In this document: one piece after another, positions 43,090-51,197 of the stretch
Layout of the letters: the number at the start of each line of letters is the position of its first letter
Position numbering within the stretch: the stretch's first letter is position 1
DNA from: Acidobacteriota bacterium
Lineage (GTDB): Bacteria; Acidobacteriota; Blastocatellia; Pyrinomonadales; Pyrinomonadaceae
NCBI GenBank assembly: GCA_019639195.1
Contig: JAHBSI010000003.1
Location: 434,001 to 498,000, forward strand
Direction: 5' to 3'
DNA: 64,000 bases
The notes under the pieces: generated by a model
Told to the model about the DNA's origin: nothing
The model's input: only the letters and a program-made list of their open reading frames with translations
Database searches by the model: none
Translations under genes and position numbers: made by a program

Positions 43090-44322
43090 ATGTCCGGTCA
43101 TCCAAAAAAACAGCATCTTGTTCCGGTTTCGTATTTGAATGGATTCTTGTCGGATTCAGTTCCGCAAGAATATCTAAATAACCCGTTTTTCGAGCCAGGA
43201 GTTTGGGTCACAGATCCTTTACTGTCAGGCAAGTGGCGATTAAAGTCTCCCAAAACAATCTGCCGAAGAAAAAACTATTACAACCTTAATGACGAAGTAG
43301 ATCGAAACCCTGTTGTAGAACAAGCCTTAGGACTATTCGAAACTTGGTTCCCTCAGCTCAGAGAAAAGGTGTGTCTTCAGAGTGCTCTTACCCAGGAGGA
43401 TTTAGAACGACTTGCGATCTTTACGATGATGATGTTCATTCGCGTAGAGAACACACAAGAAATGTGGTCCGACGCGATGAACAAGGCGATTGGCTTTACC
43501 ATGCAGATTGAAGGCGCCAAAACCAGAGAGTCGTCCCAATATAAAGATTTTTTTTCGGAAGTGGATCAGTCGGGTAGGCGATTGATTCTGGACGTGGGTT
43601 TGGCAGACATCCTTTTGAGAAATAGGATTTTCCTTGTCCGTTGCAAGCCAGAGTTTAGGTATCTAACGTGCGATAATCCTGTTGTTCATGTGATTTTGCA
43701 CCCCGATGAGGTTGCGGTTCTGATTGGTGATCCGAAACGAATAGACCCAAACGCGAGCCCGAGCCAGAAAGGACCAGTGTTCATCTTACCCATCACACCA
43801 AGGATCGTGCTGATCTCCTCACAGTTCATTACATCGATAGAGAGCGACTCGCCGTATATAGAGACTGACTCGGCAAACGCTGTATTCGCAGTGAACATAT
43901 ACACTTTGCAGAACTCCAATAAATTAATTATCAGTTCAAACAAGTACGCCTTTGGCGAATTGGATAGGATTGTTGCTGCGACGGTAAAGGAGGGCCTTTT
44001 ACCGCCCGAATTTACGGGTGATCTGCTTTTAGTCCATACGTGCAGAAATCGATATTGGCTTCGACTATCTAAGTGGGAACACCTAACCGACAGATTTGCG
44101 TTTTTAACGCCGGATTTGAAAATCCTAAGCGCAATTCACAATGACGGTCGCCTTGAAGAAATTGCAGTTTATGTTGATGGAAAACAGATGGGTGCCATGA
44201 GGCAAATTTCCTTTGAGTATGTCGATCTGGAAGGTACAAACTTAAATATCATCCGAAACCCGTTGTTCCCACCGAATGGAAACGAGAAAAACCTGGTTCA
44301 CGTGGAAGAGACAGTACCGTAG
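43090..44322 (+). CDS. DUF4238-family protein
   Basis: 410 residues. The N-terminus (SGHPKKQHLVPVSYLNGFLS) carries the H-x-V-P-x-x-Y-L-x-x-F signature of DUF4238, followed by VWVTDPLLSGKWRLKSPKTI and, further on, YLTCDNPVVHVILHPDEVAV. The family is widespread in accessory regions and is thought to be linked to host defence or toxicity, but no activity is established to my knowledge. First of three tightly packed plus-strand genes (4-base gap to the next). AT-richer codon use than the transfer genes suggests recent acquisition. Confidence 0.85.
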   Translation: MSGHPKKQHLVPVSYLNGFLSDSVPQEYLNNPFFEPGVWVTDPLLSGKWRLKSPKTICRRKNYYNLNDEVDRNPVVEQALGLFETWFPQLREKVCLQSALTQEDLERLAIFTMMMFIRVENTQEMWSDAMNKAIGFTMQIEGAKTRESSQYKDFFSEVDQSGRRLILDVGLADILLRNRIFLVRCKPEFRYLTCDNPVVHVILHPDEVAVLIGDPKRIDPNASPSQKGPVFILPITPRIVLISSQFITSIESDSPYIETDSANAVFAVNIYTLQNSNKLIISSNKYAFGELDRIVAATVKEGLLPPEFTGDLLLVHTCRNRYWLRLSKWEHLTDRFAFLTPDLKILSAIHNDGRLEEIAVYVDGKQMGAMRQISFEYVDLEGTNLNIIRNPLFPPNGNEKNLVHVEETVP

Positions 44323-44326
44323 GCTA

Positions 44327-45349
44327 ATGTCATTCATCGCCGATTTCGTAAAAGAATCCATTCGTCATCGAAACCAAGGACGATGTCTGCACTTTGTAGA
44401 CAATACTCGGTGCGATCAGATAATTAATGCTCACTCAATTCAGAAGCAAGGACAACTTAGACTAATTGCTGAAGATGGCCATGTGCTTCGCTTCAATGCC
44501 GATTTTTCCACGTTAACAAAATCGTCGGGTCGTCCAGCCCCAAAGAAGATAGGAATAAATAGAGTGTCTACGTTCTTGGGTTTCTGTGAAACTCACGATG
44601 GCTTGAGGTTTGAAAGAATAGATCGAGGTCCGCTCACACCAAACCACGAAGAGGTTGCTCTCTATGGATATCGTTCCCTTTGTCGCAGCTACTTCGCTAA
44701 GGAAAATGCAGTCACATTAATGGATTCGATGAGCCGAAACCGTCACATTACTGCGGACAAGGCTGATCTGTTGAGGATCATGAAAAGCGGTCATGAACTC
44801 GGCTTCGAGCAGTTGAAAAGACACAAAGCCGACTACGACCAATCACTGGCAAGCGATAACTTTTTTGACTTTTCTTACGTCGCATTCCTGTCAAACTCGC
44901 CGATGCACCTGCAACTCTCAGGGGTCCTGTACCCAGAATTTGACTTCCTCGCCGAGCGATTGCAGGATTTGTCGAACCCTCAAGAGAACCGCGGCCTCAT
45001 TGCGTTCTTTACCGCCCCCACGAAAACCGGTTGGGCGTTTTGTTTTGCCTGGCATCAATCAAGTTCTGAAATTTGTGTCCCTTTCATTCGATCACTCGCC
45101 ACGATAATGTACGAGAAGTATGAGTTGGCAGACGCTCTTATCAAATTTGTATTTTCCAACTGCGAGAATCATGCTTTCCGGATTTCGTGGTGGAACAAAC
45201 TTTCCAGCGAGGTTAAGCAGGAAATAAGTGATCGAATTCTTCACATGGCTCTTCCGACAGCCACAATAGCGCCGAACTATCTGACTAGTGGAATTCGGGG
45301 AATGGCGGAATGGACTTTTGATGTTGTGCATTCCCGTTCTGATATTTGA
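44327..45349 (+). CDS. Cargo protein with Cys/His zinc-like N-terminal motif
   Basis: 340 residues. The N-terminus has RCLHFVDNTRCDQIINAHSI then IAEDGHVLRF and FLGFCETHDGLRFERIDRG. The spacing of two Cys, one His, one Cys and one His suggests a zinc-binding, HNH-like or treble-clef fold, seen in an uncharacterised family with the signature C..C..AHxxQ..GHV..GFCxxHD. The C-terminal 150 residues have no motif I recognise. ATG at 44327 begins the recognisable domain four bases after the DUF4238 stop. Confidence 0.75.
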   Translation: MSFIADFVKESIRHRNQGRCLHFVDNTRCDQIINAHSIQKQGQLRLIAEDGHVLRFNADFSTLTKSSGRPAPKKIGINRVSTFLGFCETHDGLRFERIDRGPLTPNHEEVALYGYRSLCRSYFAKENAVTLMDSMSRNRHITADKADLLRIMKSGHELGFEQLKRHKADYDQSLASDNFFDFSYVAFLSNSPMHLQLSGVLYPEFDFLAERLQDLSNPQENRGLIAFFTAPTKTGWAFCFAWHQSSSEICVPFIRSLATIMYEKYELADALIKFVFSNCENHAFRISWWNKLSSEVKQEISDRILHMALPTATIAPNYLTSGIRGMAEWTFDVVHSRSDI

Positions 45350-45363
45350 GACCAGAATCAAAT

Positions 45364-46410
45364 ATGCTCCCACAGAACAAGCAAATCATCCTGCCTGGCT
45401 CAAACCACGCCGTCTCCTTTACCGACGACACCAAACCGGATGGACGCAAGATGCGTCGACAAATAGCTGTCAGCGCCCAACTTCACAAACACAACCCAAT
45501 CGACTGGTACTACGACCTAATAAAAAGATGCCAGAAAGAACCCGGCGAACTAAAGATCACAGCGTTGAAAGTTTTTCAGCTCATGCCACAGGCAAATCGG
45601 CGGAAACTCTGGGATACATTGCGATTAGTTCAAATAAACATCTCAGATCCGCTCCCTTACGAACGTGCAACAGACGAAATCGTCAAGAATACGACCGATA
45701 ATAAACTTTCAATTGAAAGGCTTCGCGCTAAAGCCGCTGCGAATGATCCAGTTTCGAAGCGAATGGTCGAACTTTTGAACAATCAAACCGCCGAGCGAAT
45801 GTTATTGGACGCACCGTCCAGAAGGCTTGAGTCGATTATGTACTTCATAGACAATCCTCTTGCTACCCTGCCAAATGCGAATCCGATGTTCACACCACCG
45901 CCACCGCCAATGCGAATAGACGTGTCTAAATTTAAAAGCAGCAAATCGGGGGCGATTGTTCGATCTGTGACAGAATTTTCGGCGAAGTCGGCTTCGGCAT
46001 TCTCAGAAGCGCTGGACATCACCATGTCGGGAAGCTATCACGGGCGGTACCATCCAATCAACCCGGTTTTTACAGCGTTAAGAAAATCTCATGCATTTGA
46101 CGAGGGCAATGAGTCTGCGATTGAAATCATGGAAGAGGAGCGACGCCGGATAGTCCGGAGAATGCGACACTTTGAATATCACATAGGTGATGATCACGGT
46201 TTGCGCCCGCTTGAAGGAAGAATCGAATCAAGTAAGTCGTACTTGATCCAAGCCGCAGATATTGCATCTCGAATTGCGAGTTTTCTTTTGGAAACGGAAG
46301 GACTTTTTACAATTGCTCGGAGTTTTGAATACGTGATGTACAACGGAAAGCGCCTTTACGAAGAGAGGGCATTTAATATTTCCGCCGAATACAAAAAGAT
46401 GGGCTACTAG
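45364..46410 (+). CDS. Third protein of the cargo cassette, unknown function
   Basis: 348 residues, no family recognised. The N-terminal half is helical (INISDPLPYERATDEIVKNT), the middle has a proline run (MFTPPPPPMRIDVSK) that looks like a linker, and the C-terminal part contains RRRIVRRMRHFEYHIGDDHG and KSYLIQAADIASRIASFLLE. The last segment faintly resembles the end of DUF3800-like proteins, but the N-terminal acidic motif of that family is absent. It follows the zinc-motif gene by 14 bases and completes the operon. Confidence 0.7.
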   Translation: MLPQNKQIILPGSNHAVSFTDDTKPDGRKMRRQIAVSAQLHKHNPIDWYYDLIKRCQKEPGELKITALKVFQLMPQANRRKLWDTLRLVQINISDPLPYERATDEIVKNTTDNKLSIERLRAKAAANDPVSKRMVELLNNQTAERMLLDAPSRRLESIMYFIDNPLATLPNANPMFTPPPPPMRIDVSKFKSSKSGAIVRSVTEFSAKSASAFSEALDITMSGSYHGRYHPINPVFTALRKSHAFDEGNESAIEIMEEERRRIVRRMRHFEYHIGDDHGLRPLEGRIESSKSYLIQAADIASRIASFLLETEGLFTIARSFEYVMYNGKRLYEERAFNISAEYKKMGY

Positions 46411-46411
46411 G

Positions 46412-46660
46412 TTATTCGCCCGTATTGAAAAACAAGAAGATAATCCGTAAATCTGCGTGTTGTGAGCCCGCGCTAAGTCCATTTAGGTTTGTGTTCATAT
46501 TATTCTCCTCGCATGTTTCAGCCATTTCGTGAAGTAAAAGAAGTATGAAATTCTCTACTTCAAGCATCATCATATCGTAAAGTTCATCAAGGTAATCATC
46601 CGGACAAAGTCCTTTAGAGCTTGCTGTCTTTACGAAGTCAAATAAAAGCCCACAGTCCAC
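46412..46660 (-). CDS. Doubtful small acidic protein
   Basis: An 82-codon minus-strand frame with a GTG start, convergent with the cassette (2 bases apart). The translation is acidic and hydrophobic by turns (LCPDDYLDELYDMMMLEVEN, FILLLLHEMAETCEENN), more protein-like than chance, but no ATG or strong ribosome site is present and the frame can be extended upstream only without a start. It may be a remnant. Confidence 0.3.
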   Translation of the reverse strand: MDCGLLFDFVKTASSKGLCPDDYLDELYDMMMLEVENFILLLLHEMAETCEENNMNTNLNGLSAGSQHADLRIIFLFFNTGE

Positions 46661-46972
46661 AGCTAAGTCGTCACTAGACTCACCTGAGGACCCACAACAC
46701 GACAGGCATAGCTAGTTTTATAGCTTAACCTGGACCGAGCTCTGAATGAAGATTATCACAGAATCAAGGCTTACCACGATGACGAACATCCGCCTAATAC
46801 AAAAGGATTCAGTTCGACCTTCCAAAGCGCGACACCGCGGGCTCGAACATCAAAACGCTCAAGCGTCAGGGTAATTCACGCTGCAAGGTACAAATCGGAT
46901 GCCAGCTGTATTCCATTGCTTGGCGGTTCATTTTGCCGCTGTGTAGGGCGCTAAATTCAACATAACCCGACA
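46661..46972. other. 312-base gap, nothing recognised
   Basis: No coding frame, repeat or hairpin stands out between the cargo cassette and the SRAP gene. It may be the right-hand edge of the inserted cassette, as GC content returns to that of the transfer genes. Confidence 0.3.
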
Positions 46973-47683
46973 TCATCCGAACAGGGATCCCTGCGCGGTC
47001 TCTTCGTCCTTTTTGGCTACGGATTCCTCTTTTGCTTTTTTTTTCGGTGGTGGATTTTCTTCGGGATAGAGTTTTTCGAGCGTGTCGGGCATTTCGTCCG
47101 CGACCATCTGGCCGGCGTAAGGGACAAGCAGATCACGGTTCCCATTCATCAGCCATTCTTTTTGAGTGTCCTTGGAATCAAGGATGACAGGCATTGCCTG
47201 CGGGTGAAGGGGCAGCATGAAATCGTTCGATTCAACAGTAAAGGTCGCGAAAGAAAATCTAGGCGATCCATTATCGAACCATCTACTCCATAGTCCGGCG
47301 AGCGAGTAGGGCTCGCGGTCGGCTAGCATGATCTTGACCGGCGGGATTCCTTTCCCCTTTATCGGCCATTCGTAAAAGGCGTCGATCGGAAATATACATC
47401 GCTTGCCCGATTTCAGCAGCGGTGGCCACATCTTTCTCTGGTCCATCGAATCGACACGGATATTGAATGCGGGAAACTTCGCTTCGAATTCCGTTGCGTT
47501 GTCCCACTGACACCACCAGTTCGCCTTTACGGTTGCAACCTGTCCTTCCGACAGATGAGCGACGATATTGGTTTCCTCCGTAGGCCTGATGTTTCGACGA
47601 GGAGTGAACTGCTCGGGCATTTCCCAGCCATAGACACGCTCGAAATATCTGTCAACTTCTTCCTGCGATGCTCGTCCACACAT
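46973..47683 (-). CDS. SRAP-domain protein (YedK/HMCES-like abasic-site protease)
   Basis: 236 residues. The Met is followed by the catalytic Cys2 (MCGRASQEEV), then PRRNIRPTEETNIV, FNIRVDSM, CIFPIDAFYEWP (catalytic Glu) and PLHPQAMPVIL (His). SRAP proteins form a covalent shield on abasic sites in single-stranded DNA. The protein adds a Lys-rich tail ending AQGSLFG, in which QGSLF resembles a sliding-clamp-binding peptide. Two small zinc-protein genes precede it in the operon (9-base gap). Conjugative elements expose much single-stranded DNA, so the role fits. Confidence 0.94.
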   Translation of the reverse strand: MCGRASQEEVDRYFERVYGWEMPEQFTPRRNIRPTEETNIVAHLSEGQVATVKANWWCQWDNATEFEAKFPAFNIRVDSMDQRKMWPPLLKSGKRCIFPIDAFYEWPIKGKGIPPVKIMLADREPYSLAGLWSRWFDNGSPRFSFATFTVESNDFMLPLHPQAMPVILDSKDTQKEWLMNGNRDLLVPYAGQMVADEMPDTLEKLYPEENPPPKKKAKEESVAKKDEETAQGSLFG

Positions 47684-47692
47684 ATCCTAATT

Positions 47693-47947
47693 TTACCTCG
47701 GATTTATCTCACCTGCATCCGTTGCATATGTGCGATGTGGCGGCGGATTGAAATGAGTCTGATCTAAATGCCAGAGCAATATGTCACGAGCTTCCTCGTT
47801 TGTTCTGGGATAAGTGGTCCAACTGCATCTATGGCACTTCGCTTCGAAATTCTGGTTCGGTGTGAGTGCGTTCTTAACCTGAACAGGACCGATGAACGTT
47901 CCCTCAAAACGAGGCCGCCAAATTTTCTTCGAGACCTTTCGTGCCAT
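47693..47947 (-). CDS. Small zinc-finger-like protein
   Basis: 84 residues. A possible zinc finger C-x2-C-x19-H-x4-H is seen in FEAKCHRCSWTTYPRTNEEA and LWHLDQTHFN. The N-terminus is basic. It stands between the zinc-ribbon gene and the SRAP gene on the minus strand with gaps of 9 bases on each side, so it is probably co-expressed with both. No family name. Confidence 0.7.
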   Translation of the reverse strand: MARKVSKKIWRPRFEGTFIGPVQVKNALTPNQNFEAKCHRCSWTTYPRTNEEARDILLWHLDQTHFNPPPHRTYATDAGEINPR

Positions 47948-47956
47948 TTTCCAAAC

Positions 47957-48190
47957 TCAAAATCTTTTTACATATAGCTCAGGGCGAAGGATCTTCATCG
48001 CCTCGTAATACGCCCATGAAAAGCTCGCTTTGTTGCGGAGGCCGTTCATGACGTTCATTGGCAATTGCTTCTCACACCTGTCGCAAAAGATTTGAACGCT
48101 CCGCTGTCTCCAACCTCCGCACGCTGGGCAATGCTTCGAATCGAAAGCCGCTCGAAAGGCTACCTCCCGTTCATAAGGCCCAATTTTCAT
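47957..48190 (-). CDS. Small zinc-ribbon protein
   Basis: 77 residues with C-P-A-C-G and C-D-R-C motifs (SKHCPACGGWRQRSVQIFCD, then RCEKQL), a classic four-Cys zinc ribbon. The C-terminus (SFSWAYYEAMKILRPELYVK) is helical. First gene of the SRAP operon, divergent from the DUF3854 gene; the 139 bases between them must contain both promoters. Function unknown. Confidence 0.7.
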   Translation of the reverse strand: MKIGPYEREVAFRAAFDSKHCPACGGWRQRSVQIFCDRCEKQLPMNVMNGLRNKASFSWAYYEAMKILRPELYVKRF

Positions 48191-48329
48191 CGGAAGGATA
48201 TATTACCGGCAGCCGGGAGTTGTTGCAAGTGTGAAACAACGTATGCTTCAACACCGAGACCTGGAAACTCGCCGGGAACCTGTAAAAACAGGCTGCAGAC
48301 AGTTCATAGGGGTACGGAAAAGATCAGGA

Positions 48330-49454
48330 ATGTTAGCTACCGGATACAAAAGGGTCTCAAAGAAGCGCCCGTGCTGTGTATGCGGGAAGCCGGATTGGTG
48401 CAGTACGACCGTGACGGAAACTATATCGTTCTGCGCTCGCTCTACTCTGAACTCCGATCGTGTAAGCCGATACGGTTGGGGAGTCTTCTATCACGACGCA
48501 TCCCGATCCGATTTCAGTTTCGATTTCAAACGAAACTTCAAACAGTTGCCGAAAACGAAGAAGTCTAAGGTTTCGCATGAAATGGCTCCCCTCGCGATCC
48601 GGGACAAGGTCTACCGCAAGCTAATCGAGCTATCGCCCGCAACTTCCAACCACGTGATCGTAAAGGGGCGAGGCGGTTTGCTGGAAAGGGGAATATTGGA
48701 TTTCTCTCACTATGGAAACCTCCCGAGACTGATCAATGAGCGACGGGTATTGGTTGAACGGCTCGTAGAAGAGTTAGGCAAAGAAGGACTTCGCTCCTTT
48801 GAGGGGATACCGGGATTCTGGAGAGATACGAGACGTCGCCTGCGGTTATGGAGTGAGCAGGATGCGTTCGATGATCTGATGCTTATAGCGTTCGTCGGGC
48901 CTGATGATTTGATACGGGCCTGCCAGATTCGGTTCATGCGGTATATTCCGAACAAGTCGGGGCGCTATGTGTGGCTGTCGTCATTGAAGGAAAAAGACGG
49001 ATGCGGTCCGGGTGCTCCTTTGCATCACGCCAATCCCTGTTCACGGTCAGCCAAATCGATTCTCGTAACTGAAGGCGCATTAAAAGCCGCAACCGCACAA
49101 AGGCTTTTACCGGACAGATATGTGGTTGGAAACAGCGGCGTTGCTACATCACATCGAGAGATCATCGAAACCGCTCGTAGAAAGCCGCTGGAAATTGCAT
49201 TCGACAATGACAGTTTTACCAATCCGCACGTCGCCCGTGCGCTCGCCGCCTTACTCCGTTCTAGGTCAGCCGATCAAAGGTCATTCGCCTACGACGATGC
49301 GGTAACGATCCTGTCTTGGGATAGACGCGTGAAAGGGCTGGACGAGGCATTACTTGCCAGCCTGAAACTGAGTTCGTTGACCGTTGCGGAATGGCTAAAA
49401 GGGCTTACACCGGAATGTCGGGAGCAGGCGAACCGACAACTGTTTCCCGGGTAG
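48330..49454 (+). CDS. DUF3854/Toprim primase-like protein
   Basis: 374 residues. An N-terminal zinc finger (PCCVCGKPDWCST, then FCAR) of the primase type, followed by the Toprim core: ILVTEGALKAATAQRLLPDR (motif with catalytic Glu) and LEIAFDNDSFTNPHVARALA (the D-x-D). DUF3854 proteins accompany mobile-element primases and helicases and may prime replication or act as a phosphoryl-transfer enzyme. The start at 48330 is picked for the good ribosome site and because the zinc finger follows; a longer form from 48231 is possible. It overlaps the methyltransferase frame at its end. Confidence 0.82.
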   Translation: MLATGYKRVSKKRPCCVCGKPDWCSTTVTETISFCARSTLNSDRVSRYGWGVFYHDASRSDFSFDFKRNFKQLPKTKKSKVSHEMAPLAIRDKVYRKLIELSPATSNHVIVKGRGGLLERGILDFSHYGNLPRLINERRVLVERLVEELGKEGLRSFEGIPGFWRDTRRRLRLWSEQDAFDDLMLIAFVGPDDLIRACQIRFMRYIPNKSGRYVWLSSLKEKDGCGPGAPLHHANPCSRSAKSILVTEGALKAATAQRLLPDRYVVGNSGVATSHREIIETARRKPLEIAFDNDSFTNPHVARALAALLRSRSADQRSFAYDDAVTILSWDRRVKGLDEALLASLKLSSLTVAEWLKGLTPECREQANRQLFPG

Positions 49455-50473
49455 CAATAAACAAGCGGGTGGCAGAAAGTATGATGCGCCAGTCTGACGA
49501 ACGATCGAGCATTCCTTTTGACCTCATCAATCAGATCGCCGCGATCATCGATTCGGGAAGAAGGCTAAACAATCGTGAGCTGCTGACGATCTGTCGCGAT
49601 TGGGGGATAGATGGCCTAGCGACCGATCCGCATCTATGTCACGAGATCGGGGAAACGGCGCTTAACTACCTCATAGCGACAAAGTACGGGAGACCACTAT
49701 TGTGTTCGGTCGATCCACGCAGGGCGTGTACCGAAATACTTAGACCGCTGCACCAAAGTCTGCCGACCCAATCGTGGCGGAGTACAACCCAGCTTACTTA
49801 TCAGCAGTTTTCCACGCCGGCGCCGATCGCTTATCTTGCCGCCTCCCTGGTGAAACTAGGGATCAGCGACACCGTGCTTGAACCGTCGTGCGGTACGGGC
49901 AGTCTTGCCGTGTGGGCGCGTGCGGCGGGAGCGACCGTCGTGACGAATGAGATAGATCCAAGGAGACGGCAGCTTGTCGGGCTTATCGGTTTCGACCCGA
50001 CAGGTCATGACGCGGAATTCATCGATGACTTCTTGCCGGAAAGCATTGTTCCGAACGTTGTTTTGATCAATCCGCCATTCTCCTCAAGCGGCGGCCGAGT
50101 GGAGCGGAACCGGAATATGTTCGGGTTCCGGCATGTCGAGTCCGCACTTCGGCGTCTAGCAGCCGGCGGCCGGTTCGCGGTCATCCTCGGCGAAGGAGGA
50201 TCACCCGGAACTGTTTCGGGGAAGCGGTTCTGGGATTCGGTATCGCCAGGCATTCGAGTTACAAGATCTATCAGCATTCCCGGCCGCGAATATTACCGCA
50301 ATGGCACCACAGTCGGTGTATGTTTGATCCACGGTCGTACGTCTGCAGTCGATCAGCCGGAAGGCGAAGTTCCGTTTAACCACGGGCTACAGAGCTTCAA
50401 CAATATCGAAGAAGCATTCGCGACGATCAATCCAAATAGAGATGAACTACCAGCAACTGCACGAAGCCGTTAA
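49391..50473 (+). CDS. N6-adenine DNA methyltransferase-like protein
   Basis: About 360 residues. Methyltransferase motif I is VLEPSCGTGSLAVWARAAGA (about residue 160) and motif IV is VVLINPPFSSSGGR (about 225), the gamma-type order of N6-adenine enzymes. The N-terminal 130 residues are a helical domain. The start is uncertain: ATG at 49391 overlaps the DUF3854 gene, ATG at 49415 or 49481 also work and the last has the better ribosome site. With the strawberry-notch helicase downstream it forms a pair like DarB of phage P1, where methylase and helicase are one polypeptide that protects injected DNA from restriction. Confidence 0.85.
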   Translation: MAKRAYTGMSGAGEPTTVSRVAINKRVAESMMRQSDERSSIPFDLINQIAAIIDSGRRLNNRELLTICRDWGIDGLATDPHLCHEIGETALNYLIATKYGRPLLCSVDPRRACTEILRPLHQSLPTQSWRSTTQLTYQQFSTPAPIAYLAASLVKLGISDTVLEPSCGTGSLAVWARAAGATVVTNEIDPRRRQLVGLIGFDPTGHDAEFIDDFLPESIVPNVVLINPPFSSSGGRVERNRNMFGFRHVESALRRLAAGGRFAVILGEGGSPGTVSGKRFWDSVSPGIRVTRSISIPGREYYRNGTTVGVCLIHGRTSAVDQPEGEVPFNHGLQSFNNIEEAFATINPNRDELPATARSR

Positions 50474-51140
50474 AAACGGCTCGATCGTCGGCGCCGTAGA
50501 TACCAACGGCAAGAAACATCGATTCTTTATTTCAGATGGCGGCCGCTTGTGCCGGTTCAAACCACGCAGCAGCCGTCGCGGATACACAGTGTACGAATCC
50601 GATCTTGCGCTCTACTCACAGTTCATACTTTCCAAGCCTCCGGAGATGGGTGAAGAAAGACTCAGAAAAGAATATCGACTTATCGAAAAGTACAAGCGGA
50701 TGGCGGGCGAGGCGAGCTTTACAAATCCATTCATCCGCGACTGTCTTGGACTTCCGGATCTCGATTCGTGGAGAACTGATCTTGTCGAGCCGAACTCCTG
50801 GGAGAAGGATAAAGAGTCGCGTCCGAAGACGCTGTACGAGCTGCACATAACCACCGGAACCAGTATCGACGGTAAGGTGATCTCGCTGAACCGGATCGCC
50901 AAAAAGTATCCGCGCGAGATCGAGCGCCTTCGCGAATCTATCCGGAACAGGTCAGCGGGGACGTTCATCACGGGTCGCTGGGCGAAATTCGCCGGGTACG
51001 ACATATCGATCGAATCCGATTTTGACACCGTATCCGGAGACTTTCGCGGCTTCTTGTCGCTGGAATACGCGGGCTGCGGGAATGGTTACTATTACCTTCT
51101 TATCAACGACGAAAACTTCATCGGGTACGACGTTGATTGA
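50442..51140 (+). CDS. Uncharacterised protein between methyltransferase and helicase
   Basis: 232 residues, no family recognised. It begins MNYQQLHEAVKNGSIVGAVD followed by a beta-rich segment with YTVYESDLALYSQF, and ends with YAGCGNGYYYLLINDENFIG. The start overlaps the methyltransferase end by about 30 bases and the next gene is 57 bases away, so it is part of one operon with the two enzymes and is likely a partner. Confidence 0.75.
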   Translation: MNYQQLHEAVKNGSIVGAVDTNGKKHRFFISDGGRLCRFKPRSSRRGYTVYESDLALYSQFILSKPPEMGEERLRKEYRLIEKYKRMAGEASFTNPFIRDCLGLPDLDSWRTDLVEPNSWEKDKESRPKTLYELHITTGTSIDGKVISLNRIAKKYPREIERLRESIRNRSAGTFITGRWAKFAGYDISIESDFDTVSGDFRGFLSLEYAGCGNGYYYLLINDENFIGYDVD

Positions 51141-51197
51141 CGACACGGCCTCACTCAATCGCGGGCCGACTTCAATTCGACCTGCCAACACCAAGAA

